This document shows, in pieces, positions 1-12,000 of a stretch of DNA of 64,000 bases. Origin of the DNA: Mansonella perstans (Eukaryota; Nematoda; Chromadorea; Rhabditida; Onchocercidae); the NCBI GenBank assembly GCA_037074765.1, contig JBAMDO010000573.1, positions 1-64,000 of the forward strand, in the 5' to 3' direction. The number at the start of each line of letters is the position of its first letter. Position 1 is the stretch's first letter. A program made the translations under genes and the position numbers. Under the pieces are notes generated by a model that worked only from the letters and a program-made list of their open reading frames with translations, was not told where the DNA came from and ran no database searches.

Positions 1-790
1 GATAACAATGGATTATAGGAAGTTCCGGTAAATACCGCGATATCTTATGACATGAAATATAAAAGCACTTGACTATCGACAAAACATATACAGGCTATGA
101 TTCTTTTCTTCCAGCACTAATATGCAAATTAGGTAACAATGGATATAGGAAATCCCGATATCTTATGATATATGATTACTTACTACAGATACTGAAGTAA
201 CGGCAATAATGCATGCATGCTAACAGTAAATAGTACATGGTATGTATGAGATAAATTTTTTTTTTTAAATTTATCTACCAAAAAATTAAATTTGGTAGAT
301 AAATTTCAACTTTATTGCAATATCCAAAAGAACGGAAATCAATGGGAAATCAATTTGGTACATTTTTTAATGTAAATTTAAATCTTTCAATGAGAAAGAT
401 GAAATTAGCTTCTTCATCTATTGTTATATTTGTAATAAAATGTCACACTTGTGATATTTGTATGTGATTCTTTTCTTCCAGCACTAACATGCAAATTAGG
501 TAACAATGGATATAGGAAATCCCGGTAAATACCGCGATATCTTACAACATATGATTACTTACTGCAGACACTGAAATAGCGGCGATAATTGATGCATACA
601 TGCTAATAGTAAATAGCATATGATGTGTATGAGAACGCTTTATTGCAATATCCAAAAGAACGGAAATCAATTGGAAATCAATTTGGCACATTTTTAAATG
701 TAAATTTAAATCTTTCAATAAGATGAAATTAGCTTCTTCATCTATTGTTATATTTGAAATAAAATGTCACCTTGTGATACTTATATGAAT
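1..790. repeat. Tandem copies of a ~0.33-0.37 kb repeat
   Basis: Two near-identical units follow each other: about 99-465 and 466-790. Both begin with GATTCTTTTCTTCCAGCAC and end with a TGTCAC...TTGTGATA block. Bases 1-60 match the early part of the same unit (AACAATGGATTATAGGAA, then CCGGTAAATACCGCGATATC), so the array runs off the left edge. The first full unit has an extra palindromic insert at 251-306 that the second lacks. No coding potential seen. Confidence 0.85.
267..306. repeat. Perfect 16-bp inverted repeat (hairpin)
   Basis: The arm at 267-282 (AAATTTATCTACCAAA) is the exact reverse complement of 291-306, with an 8-nt AT loop. It sits in the part of repeat unit 1 that is absent from unit 2, so it looks like a small palindromic insertion or slippage product. 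Confidence 0.8.
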
Positions 791-966
791 TCATGAATGC
801 TTTCTGTTTAGCAACTTTTTGATGACAATATATTTGATTGAATTAGAGAAACGATCAGAAAGCAAATATGAGAATAATGAATGAATACTTTTAATAAGCA
901 AAACATAGTTAGTAATCGTAAGGATTGTTTATTTTGTGTGTGCCATCTTTGCCACTTCTCTCAAAT

Positions 967-2461
967 ATGCAAGCACCATCTTCCTACTATTATTCATCCA
1001 AAATTTCTTTAATTTTTCGAATTTCAGCTACGGTATGAGATTTTTCTTTTTTTTTTTTCAAATATTTTTTATTTTATCGTTAAAAATTAAAATTAAATAT
1101 TAATCAAAGAGAATGAAATTTAATCATTTAAATTTAAAGCTATTCTATTTTCTTTCCTTTCAGTATCTTTTTACATCATTTTTTTATTGATAAATATCTT
1201 TTCAAGTTATGTATAATCATCTCTATGATATGCTGTTTAATGAATGATATATGGTATTACTATATTATTCCAACGCTTGGATTCTTTGCTGCACTTCTTG
1301 CTGCACTTTTTCTCATTTGCAGCTTTTTTCAAATTTTGAAATTTACGAAAAATGAAATATTCTTACAGCATTCAATGGTATGTTTTACATTGATACTAAA
1401 AAATTTATTGGTGATGAGAAAAATAACTTCCAGTAAATGAGCCAAAAGTTTTTGCTGCTCATAGAATTTACAAATTTACCTATGAAGATTAGCATAAAAT
1501 ATTTGCGTGATTAACAAAATTATATTGAATGCAGCTAACAAATTATATAGTAAGTCAAGCAATGATTTTATCCATTGCTACGTTAGAAGTATTAAAGAGA
1601 AAAGCCATTAAAATGATCTTAGCATAGAAAGAGATTTTATGTCAAATATTTCATTTTAATCTTATTTAACAAAATCGAATTTTTTCCCATTTTTAGTTTT
1701 CTTTTTTCCTTATTCATTTTTATACCTATCGATTATTATAGTCAGTTTCTTCGTAATTCTTTATCATTTAAATTGGTTTTCATTATTTTTAATTATACTT
1801 TTAAAAATTTCACATTTAATTCTACTAGGAAGAAATTGAATTTTTGCAAAAGTTTAACAAAAAATTTAGAAAAATGGCAACTATATGATGATTTAGAAAA
1901 ATGAAAAAGTTTGCAAAAGTTTAACAGAAAAATGGCAACTACATGATGATAAGTTATGGGTTAGTTATCGACTAGAAATGAAAAATCCAACTGAAAATTG
2001 ATTTTTTAGAAAATTGCAATTGTGATGATACCAATGTTCCTTTCTTTATTAGCCATGGTATTCTTTGCTCTCGGTATACAAGTATGTATGAATTTGTTCA
2101 CCGAGACTTGTTTCATACTCTACAATTCACCATCGCTTACCGCTGCAATGGTCAGTTATTATCATTTACATAGTAAAATTCAAATTATAATTGAGCATTT
2201 TTATAAAGTTATCTTCCAGAAACAGAAGAATTGCACATTCTTTTTTAGATCTTCGCCGGTCTTTGCTTCAGCGTTTTGGTAATAGAACTCATGTTACTAA
2301 TTTGTACAAACGAATCAAATAAAACAATGGATGATGGTACTCAAACAGGACCCATAACTAATCCAAATTTGAATTATAAAACTACCACAGCTGTAATCAC
2401 TAATCCACAATTCAAGCAGGCATTTATTGCTCGTCGGCCTCCAATTCAAACAGATTTATGA
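967..2461 (+). CDS. Small four-transmembrane protein, nematode hypothetical
   Basis: Not recognised by family. Four exons join in phase 0: 967-1032, 1207-1377, 2010-2150 and 2249-2461, giving about 196 residues. Each intron has a GT donor and AG acceptor. The product starts [11 protein letters not shown] and shows four hydrophobic segments: about residues 16-36, 39-64, 80-102 and 127-148. A hydrophilic tail follows with a Thr/Asn-rich stretch ([11 protein letters not shown]) and ends PPIQTDL. The layout (short N terminus, four helices, cytosolic tail) resembles MARVEL/claudin-like tetraspan proteins, but I see no diagnostic motif such as the claudin W-GLW-C-C or the tetraspanin CCG. The start is the first ATG before a good donor and could lie further upstream. 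Confidence 0.6.
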
Positions 2462-4076
2462 TTATTGGGACATTGTTTCAAATATGCCGAATTAAAATTG
2501 ATATTACGAACGTGCAAACCTGATTTCGAGTCTATTACATATATATGTATTTGTATATTGTCTATTACATTTCGAGTTTTCTAAGCAGCAAATTAATTCG
2601 ATGTTTGTTTGCTGTTATGAATTACATCAGACAGAATTCATTTATTAAACGCATTCAGAAAACTGTATTTGAGATAACAGTAAAGAGCAATGCCAAGACT
2701 AAAATATTATCATACTCATAGACAATCCGTACTATATTTTTTGCATTCAATTTGATGGAAGGCTTCTCTACTCATCTATTCAATGTTCCACATCATTAAG
2801 TTAGTGGAGCATTCTGACGGCTATGTGATCCCGTCTTATATAACTACTCAGCATTCTGATTCCAAATAAATATTCCCAAATCAACAAGAAACAAACGAAC
2901 ATAGAAGGCAAGAATTTGTTACTGTATTACTGAAATATCATGATGGACGCAGTAAACTCAAGAAGCATTATCCCCTATGAAATGAATTGATTGTTTTAAA
3001 GAGACCTTTGAAGCTAGTTTTATCAATTCATCAAATTCTTAGTTAAAAGAAACTTTAGACAAAAGGGAAAGTGCAAGGATATTAACTTCTAACAATCTAA
3101 ACTCAAGACGAAAAATCCGTGTACATTGAGTATATTCTCAAAAATAATTTTTACTAAGTTCAACAAACTTCGCAAAACAATTTGTAGTAAAATGGTCAGA
3201 CGATCCGCTTTATCTAAAACCAAACAATAAAACTATTAGTAACACACGGACAGTAATATCAAGAAATAATAACTGAAAATATGGCTTGTCCTTTGGTGAT
3301 CCAGGTACCACTAATGATTTCGCTATTCTAAAGAAATCATCAAGTTTTAAAAAACAATTCTCTAAAACAGAGCTATGCCTTGTAGCAAGAACATGACAGC
3401 CCGGAGCATGTACCCAATGTGAATTATTTAGAAAATAAAACCTGTGAATGTAAAACAGTTGGTAACATGATGAAAAGTTAACTGTGTACTGGACATTATC
3501 ACATATATGCAGTCCTGAGAAACTCAGTTAACAAGCTATATTGTAATTAGTAGTAATGGTTTTACAAAAGCATAATCTATAGACTAGAGATACGAGAAAT
3601 ACGCCGTCGAGAGAGAATTTTCGCGTCTGACCAGTGCAGAACACTCACTTCCTAAACAACTTCAAGATTCCTTAACGACCTGATTGATATAAATAGAAAC
3701 GAAATGAGCACGCATAAAGAAACCGTCAACCAAGTGACTCATAAAGGCTAACAAATGGCTGCAATACTACAACACTAAATCACTATATCTCTATTAAAAA
3801 CAATGCCTATCGTCCATAAAAAAAAAAAAAAAAAAAAAAGGAAAGGATTTATTCTGAATTAAAAAGCAAAAAAGGAAAACGAGAATGAAAGACAAAAAAG
3901 AATAGCGATTCCGCACAAGGAGCTATTTGGCTATATAGAACTTCACTTAAACTCGCGAATGCCATTAAATGGTCATCAAACAAATCACTTGTGCTTGAGA
4001 GAGGGAATGATTTTAAAAATTTTATAAAGGGATGAGAAACTCAAAAGCTGTAAAATCCTTAAAATAAGCAGCTATC
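2462..4076. other. Intergenic, convergent 3' ends
   Basis: Lies between the 3' end of the four-TM gene and the 3' end of fzr-1. It is AT-rich, with a run of about 20 A near 3819-3839. I found no exon with a coherent frame. It probably holds 3' UTRs of both neighbours. Confidence 0.5.
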
Positions 4077-7000
4077 TTAACGAATACTCGATAGCAGATT
4101 CAACTTCGAACGAACAACTTTTTGTTGCCCAATTTTGCTAAATACATGCCAGAAACGAAGGGTTTCATCACCAGCACCCGTCACAATCGATTCGCCATCC
4201 GGTGACATTGCCTAAAATAAGTAAAGAAATTTAAGCTGACTGGAGAGAGATTCAGTTACCGAAGTTGGCTATCAGTTAACAGTGATACTGAAGTTATAAT
4301 AAGCATGATGTGTTAAACCTTACTGCTCATCCACTACTTATAATCAAGATCATATATCTTTGAAAGAAACTTTGCAGAGTAGCAACACGAAAAATGGCAG
4401 TTTGTGAAATTATAAGCAAGCGCATAAAACTTAAATTCCTGAAGCTTCAAAAATAAGACAAAAATCTCTTACTGCCTCCAACCGGCACCATATTAATCCC
4501 TATACTAGATTTCACTTCAGTGACAATTAATGCTCACCAAATACAGCACTCTGTACTGGTGCCCTGTAAGCTTCGTAACTGGTTGCAAGCACGGGTATTT
4601 CCATATAATAACCTGGTTGTATGAATAACCATGTGTTGACACCAGTTCTGAACTGTGTTTCGACCAAGCCACATTGCACACCTTCAGAAAAAAGTCTTGA
4701 AATTTTGGCTAGATTAGGTAAAAAATTAAGCCGAAATCGCAGGTTCAAATCTTTTTTATCATATTCGAATTTCACGATCTTGTTTTATACAATCACGATA
4801 CCAATTGAATAAGAGCAGAAACATCGTTGCAAACGAAATTAAGGAAATTATGTACCCACTAATCCACAGTTTAAAAAATAAAGTTGGTTCTCATGCGTTT
4901 CATTTAATGTATTAATGTTTGGGACAGTGAGAAATGATGCAAAACGCGTACCTGACTACCAGTATCGATACAGTGCAGAGATTGTCCAGTTAATGTGTTC
5001 CAGAAACGAAGACAGCGGTCGGCAGTACCACCGCCAGAAACGAGCAGACCATGATGATGTGGAGACCATGCCAGAGCTTTCACTGCTGCATTATGCTCCG
5101 TATATACCTGAATGAAAATATGAATGTTTCGTGCAGATTCTTGCATTAAAACATTTATAAAGTTAATTTTATGAAACGAGAAAACAATTTAAACCTAAAG
5201 TTCGAAAAAATTACAGAGGAAATATTTCATATCTGAAAATTTCAAAATAACGCTGCGCAATTAAAATCAAACCTGACAGGGATCATTTCTTCTTAAACTC
5301 CATACCAAAACTTGATTATCATTGCCACCTGATGCTAAATATTGTCTGTCTGGAGACCACTTCAACCCACAAACCTAAAATTTGAAAACCCGAAGATCAG
5401 AGTTCCTGCCACCCGAAGATTAAACTACGATTTAAAAAGGAGAGAAACGAAGATACAAATATATACTTACTTCTTGTCGATGTGCATTAAGTCTTCGTTC
5501 AGCACATTGTGCAGGTTGACGGATATCTCGTTGTATTATGAAGCGATCTCTAGAGCCCGAACATACTAGATCTGCATTCCATGCTAAGCAGCCGATTCTT
5601 GATGAATGTCCAGTAAGCTCCCGAAGCTAAAATGACCGTTACGGAAGAAGTGTACCAAAAATGCCTGACCATAAAGGAGTACAACAAACCCTCTTCTGAG
5701 CATGAACATCCCATATCTGTGTGATGCCTTTATTTGTACCAACGGCCAGTAAATCACCCTTATCAGCCCACTGAACAGATGTTACGCTATCACCATCAGT
5801 CGCAAGATCGCAAAGTTTTACAACCTTAAAAAAAAAAAACAACGAACTTTTCATTACTTTGGTATACAGCATGTTTTGTTCTACATGAACCACCACTTGA
5901 TATTTGATAGAGGATTCATGACCCCAAAAACTTTAGCCAAAGTACGAACTTGACTGTTGCATGCACTCCAGAGATACACACAAGTATGTAATCCAACCGA
6001 AAGCATATTTTGAGATGACCAATCCACCAAATCCAGATAAAAATCATCTTGCAACTCAGGCGCATCCAAAACCTAAAAAATAAGACAGAAATTCTAATTG
6101 TTAAATATGAAGTGAAAATCTAAACAATATAACATCGCTTCTCTCCCCCTCCTCCCATATGACTTTTTTTAAACATGAAACTATTAAATCTTAGCCCACC
6201 TTATACGGATTTTTAGGCACTTTGCGCTGAGGTTTACGGGGCGATTTGAGAAGACGCTGGCTCCCTTCGCTTAACGGTGGCCCTCCAAACAGGCGACGAG
6301 TAGCATGACTTGTTGATGCATCACCATATTTTGTTGGCGTTCGTTGTCCGAACTTGAAAAGACCACCGATCGGGCTATCGCGCAACCGACTTGTATCGAA
6401 CCCTTCAAGATCTGCCTACAATACAACGATTTTTTTTTTTTTGTATCTAGACACGAACTGCCACTGCAATTCCCATTCAAGCGCTCCATTTCCAAAACTA
6501 GTATCTAAATTTTAAAAAACCAAAAGCTTCCTAAACTAGCAAAGCAAGTTTTTTTAAGAAGCACTATGATTTCGATGAACAAGTACACAGACATGCCAGC
6601 AGCAGAAAATTGCTTCAAGAACAGACCGAGTGCCCTAATTATCATATCACTACATATAAAAATACGCAGGGTAAAGAAATCTCTATATTCTGAGTAAACA
6701 TAAAACAAAAAGACAGACTCTAATATCATCAATGTTATCGCTTAGAAGTTCGTTTCTTAGTAGAGCTCGATGAGCTGCAGAATCCATACGAGAATCATCA
6801 ATTGCATTTGTGGCCGGAGTCGCCTGCGCAACTGAGACATTTCCACTACTGGATGTACCGGTCGACGTTCCTTGCATTCCTGCAATAGGCCTCTTGAAAA
6901 GATTAGGCGCATCCGGCGACGATGAAGCAATTGCAGCGAATCTGAAAAAATCCACAGTTTAGGCAAAGTACATTTTCTTTTCCCTGAGAAAACTGTGAAA

Positions 7001-7886
7001 CCAACAAAACCATATAAAAATAATGAAATGCTACAGTTCATATAAGTTCACTATCACGGTTTCCCAAAAATGCTCCATAATGTTACCAACCAACATTTTG
7101 ATGGAGCAATGATTGGAAGCTAATCATTGCTTCTCGATATAATCATTACTGTATTGTTAAAACGAACAAAAAATGACAAGTATACATTATTTCTTTTTAG
7201 CTATCAAATAATTATTTGCTCGCATCATATCAACGAAAAGCTTTTACTCAAAATTAAAAACCATTTACCTGGTTGCCCATTCTGCACTACTTTGTCTAAT
7301 GGGTATATAACGATCACCACCATCCGGACGATATTTTGTTGGCGTGATACGGGGTGATTGTCCCTGAAATGAATCATATTTTCCAAATATTCTAACTCCT
7401 CAAAATATCATTTGCAATTTCGACAGATAGCGCTATTTTATATTAATCTAACGAACGAATAGGGTTCTTCGTCATGTGATTGCGTAGATATAAGTTCCAA
7501 ATATACTACTATTCACATTTAGCGATCATTTAGTACGCATTACAAGTCCTCAAGTAAAATTAAAGTTTGAAGTAGGAAATAGATTTTTTATGCCTTTTCG
7601 ATACAATGCACTAATTTTACAATTTACTGAATAACTACATTACATGGCTTCTGTAAGCAAATGCAAATTAAATGAGATGATGACAGGGACCGTTGATAGG
7701 ATCCTAAATGTGGATAGAGGTGTACGTGAAAGTACTTGTACCTGCACAAACGTAATAAGAAAGAATTCTATTTGTTCGCTAAATTGATACAATGAGAATG
7801 GGTGAAAATACCTGTGTTTTTTGTGGTGAAGTTCCCGGATTATGTTGAGCCAGAAATTTACGCTCATATTCGTTACTGGGGAACAT
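4077..7886 (-). CDS. fzr-1: Fizzy-related protein / Cdh1, APC/C co-activator
   Basis: WD40 co-activator of the anaphase-promoting complex: it recruits destruction-box and KEN-box substrates for ubiquitination in late mitosis and G1. Eleven exons: 7886-7812, 7363-7269, 6941-6719, 6415-6200, 6072-5950, 5824-5690, 5626-5471, 5374-5273, 5107-4952, 4681-4538 and 4211-4077. Phases close to give 519 residues (human FZR1 is 496). Visible motifs: N-terminal C-box (GDRYIPIR), the KSPRKPQRK basic patch, [18 protein letters not shown] before the propeller, seven WD repeats (e.g. [18 protein letters not shown]), and the C-terminal Ile-Arg tail that docks on APC/C. A TTTTTGCAG acceptor at about 7902, 16 nt upstream of the ATG, fits a (trans-)splice site. 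An in-frame TAG between the acceptor and the ATG fixes the start. The exon 3 donor (GTCTGT) is weak. Confidence 0.95.
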
Positions 7887-8162
7887 CCCGCTATACTACG
7901 GCTGCAAAAATACATATAAAGCATGTCGGGAAAAAAACCAAAAAGTTCTATTAAAAAAAAAATTATTGTTTTCAATTTTTTATTGCGCATTAAATTCGTA
8001 ATTTTCTTTATTCCATAAATTTTCAAGCTATCATATCTACGGTAAAAAATAAAGCATCCATTGTGACAATGTAATTCTTTGTTTAAGCATCTATCAACAT
8101 ATGAACAGGTATGACTGATAATAATCTAACTTATAAACATTATTACTTATTTATGCTTAATA

Positions 8163-8570
8163 ATTCCTTATAAGCAAATTCATTATAACAGAGAATCTCA
8201 CTCATTAATTTCCATTAGAATAAAGTTTTCTTAACTGTTAATTAATTTCCATTAGAATAAAGTTTTTCCAATTGTTAATTAATTTCCATTAAAATAAAGT
8301 TTCCCAACCGTTAATTAATTTTCATTAAAATAAAGTTTTCCTAACTGTTAATTAATTTCCATTGAAACAAAAGTTTTCCTAACTGTTAATTAATTTTCAT
8401 TAAAACAAAAGTTTTCCTAACTGTTAATTAATTTTCATTAAAATAAAGTTTTCTCAACTATGCTATTGCTACAAACAGGTCATCGCTTTTTACTACAAAG
8501 AATTGCTTTTCCCATAATTCAAAATTTTTAACAACATATTTCAATTATTATACCATTCATCACTTCAAAA
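8163..8570. repeat. Dispersed repeat copy 1 with internal 37-bp minisatellite
   Basis: The left flank (CTTATAAGCAAATTCATTAT) and right flank (GCTACAAACAGG... then CAACATATTTCAATTATT) also occur around 21905-22130. Between the flanks, at about 8199-8460, are seven head-to-tail units of 36-38 bp, each reading roughly TTAATTAATTTCCATTA then AAATAAAGTTTTCCTAACTG. Units differ by a few substitutions. The second copy has a single such unit. Confidence 0.85.
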
Positions 8571-8980
8571 GGTGACCTTTTTTTCGTAGTGAATATCCGT
8601 AATTTTTATGTTATCATGTGAAGATCGATAGAAATTTAAAAGCACATAAAAGATTCCCGTAACAGTGATGTCCAAAAATCCGCAAAGGAAAGCAAAAATC
8701 CACCACAGAAACGCCTAGAAACAATCGCAGGTCAAAAAACGTGCATCCAACAACCAAAGAGAAAACTTCTGAAGTGCACAATCGATCAATGGCCTCTTGC
8801 CAATGCTCCTCTATTGATCCATGACTCTATTCTACTGATGCAGCACATTGTTTTTTTAAATATCAATTAGTGAATGGAAGCAGTTGCATTTCAAGAATAC
8901 GGGAAAAAAAAAATAAATCTTACAGGAAGGCATAGTTACAGTATTGGTCAAGATGAGGTCATTCTAATTACTTAGCCCTA

Positions 8981-9050
8981 AATTAAAATTAGCTTGATGA
9001 AAATTAAAATTAGCTTAATAAAAATTAAAATTAGCTTAATAAAAATTAAA
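8981..9050. repeat. Short AT tandem repeat upstream of mut-7
   Basis: Three copies of a ~21-bp unit (ATTAAAATTAGCTTAATAAAA, one copy with GATG) end about 40 bp before the mut-7 start codon. Confidence 0.75.
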
Positions 9051-9091
9051 AATTATATTTTCTCAAAAATTGAAGCAAATTATTTCAGGTT

Positions 9092-12000
9092 ATGGCCAAT
9101 GATAATCCTTCAGAAGTAATAATTGGAGTTCGTGTTCAGAATCCAGCTACAAGCACACATTTAATCGATAGAAGATTAGGAGATGATTATCGGAAAAAAT
9201 TTGATGAAGAATTTCAACCTGAATCAAATCAGGAATTGATATCAAATTGGGCTAAACTATTGAAAGAAATTTGGATTGGTGAGGAAGAAAAGACTGTAAA
9301 GGTTATTTACTTTATTTTGTGGACAAATTAAATGAAATCAATTATATTTTTCATACTTTTTTCAATAATTTTTCATATATCAGATATTATTGCTTTGTAT
9401 TTCAAACATCTCTGCAACCAAATTCATTTCAGCAAGAATTATGTCAATCATTGCTCTGTGAAATATTCGATGAATGCGAAAATCCGATGCAAACTGCCCT
9501 TGTTTTGCATAAAGTTTTTTTTAAAAAATGATTCTTTAAAAAGCATTAAATTAGTTCAAAAGAAAGAACATTTGTTCTGGGATGTAAAATTTAAATAGAA
9601 ATTTGATGAAGTTTGTAACCACTAATTAATGTTGGCATATTTCAGTTATGTCCAGATTATACAGCTCAAAAAGTAACAACTCTAGCTGGCTTCATTTTAC
9701 GACATCTCGAGCAATGGCTACAAAAAACGAAACGAAGTGATGAAGTATATGCAAAATTGAATCGGAGTATGAAGGTTTTTTTTTTTAATTTGCAAATTAT
9801 TGCTAAGTATTGTAACATCAAATCAGATATAATAATAATAAGATGTATGGGAAAAAGAATTTTTTTTTTTTTAAATAAAATTTAAGGATTGAAAGGGTTA
9901 AATTGTATGATAAAAACAAAAGTGGAATGAAAAAATTCCGTTCTTTTTTGTTAACTTCTATATTTTAATATCATTTAGAGAATAAATTTTGAAGCTCATC
10001 TTAGTAAATGCAACAGATTGAAGCTTTTGCTGTTGGCACAAACAAACATACGGTACATCTGGAACTTATCACCAGTATATTTCAATTGAAAAGTGATGAT
10101 ATGGCAGATTATATTCTTCAGGCGGTGAAAGTTAGTTTTTAGCTTAAGCACTGAATAATGGTTTTCAGATATTCAAAATGCATATCACATTTGCATATTG
10201 GTAAAACTCAAATTCAAAGTGCTACATAGCTTCTGTATAATGGGAAAATAATGCGTGTATTTTTTGATTTGCTCAATTAAAGTAAGCGTAGAAGTATTAC
10301 TATATCTTCTTTGTTTTTTTGATGTATTTCTGTACCATTTCTATCCATGCCTAATTTCAGTAGCCTACATATATATAATTTCATTGCTTGAATGGTTAAA
10401 TTTATTTTTTTTTCTCAGGAAATGGTAGCGATGGCAAATTATCGTGATGCTATCTTCTGTGCAACGTTGTTTGGATTGCAATCTCATTTCACGGTTGTTG
10501 AATTAGTTATTCCATGCATGCTGCAGGATCGTTTTGTTGCAGTCGACGCATTCATCAAAAATGAAAGAAAGATGCAGAAAGAACTTGCACGATATTTCGA
10601 TAAGCTTATTGCTCTCGACCAACGAAGTAATTTTCCTTTTAACTTTTAATTCTTGAGAGTTTTCTTGTTTTAAAATCAAATTATCAAAAGTAATTAATAT
10701 TTGATGTTTCCTTGTGGCAGCGTAAAACTGCAAAAGGCATTGTGTTATACATATATATAATTCCAGCGTTTGTTGTTCAATCGTGATCAGCTATTTCGGG
10801 AGCTTTTTAGGCTTTTTTGGAAAAAATTGCTTGCATTGTCTTGTATGGTTACTGTTGAAGAGGAGTTTGATGAACATTCCAGTGTTTTTTTATTTATTGA
10901 AAGCCTAAGTTTTTTGTGCTTTGATTTAGCAATTGGTCATCTTTGTGAGGATTTTCGCAAAAGAAAAATTATGACTATTTCAATATCAAGATTGCAAAAG
11001 AAGGCTATTGAAAAACTTGTCACCAAACTATTGGCAACATACAATTTACTGCCTGAGGAAGTGGCACCAAATTTTTCTCGTTGTAGACGTGAAGGTGCTC
11101 TCAGACATATGACTTTCATGTATTTCGTTGAACGTGGTATTACTGAAGAAGGATATTTTGATTATGTTGCTGTAAGTGCTTCTCTTTGTACACCAAAATC
11201 TTGAATTTAATGATACCAACGTTGTTAACTGCTGAATAGAAGAAACAGCTAAGCATAACTGATTTATTATTTTCCGATAAAAAAAAATGTTCTTTTCACA
11301 GTTTTTTTATAGCTCAGTTTAATAAAAATTTTTTAGTATTGAATTGATCAAGATTCAAAATGCTTTTTTTCGAAAAACCGATGCTATAATATTTTTCATT
11401 TATGTGACTCGAATAATTGTTCAGCTATTTGCATGAAAATTTGAGATGAATTCGTATTTTCTAGCAAGCTTTGCGATCGGATGTAGCCCTGCAGAAATAT
11501 TTCATTAATTATCTTTGTTCAAACGGTTGGTTCAGAGATGCTGTTCGATGGGTTGTTTTTTGTAACATGATCGGTTCTGCCCCTCGTTGTTTGCAACCGT
11601 ATTTATATACTGATGCAATCGTTGAAGCGCAGGCTGATTTAGCAAGGTACAAGCTTTTAAATTGGGACTTATTTTTGTAAGGATCAATTAAATTTTTTCA
11701 ATTAAATGAACTTTCGATTATTCTCTGTGATGTGAGTTATACAGCATTAAATGGTGAACTAAATTCTTGTAATTTTCATATGAAGAGATTTTTTTTCAAA
11801 TATCTGTTTTTCTTACAGGATCACATCAAAGAGAGCGAGTATTGCAAATGTGGAATTGTTTCCAGGTCATCCTATTGAAGTGATTGCAACTCCTGAAGAT
11901 TTAGAGAAGCTTTATCCTGTTATTGAAGAAGCTGACTTGATTGGAATAGATACCGAGTGGAAACCCTTGTTTATGTGCGCAAGTGAAAGAGTAAGGATTA

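Larger units (their letters stand above)
7887..9091. promoter_or_regulatory. Divergent 5' region between fzr-1 and mut-7
   Basis: About 1.2 kb separates the two start codons, so both promoters must lie here. It contains a dispersed repeat with an expanded minisatellite (about 8163-8570) and a short A/T tandem repeat next to mut-7 (about 8981-9050). No ORF with coding character and no individual promoter element can be named. Confidence 0.5.

Noticed and set aside
7640..8026. 128-codon minus-strand open frame
   Set aside because: It covers fzr-1 exon 1 in a different frame. The fzr-1 frame joins in phase to the C-box exon, so this longer frame is chance.
8199..8460. CRISPR-like regular repeats
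   Set aside because: The units are contiguous with no unique spacers, so this is a minisatellite. The same applies to the arrays at 24.7, 55.2 and 63.3 kb.
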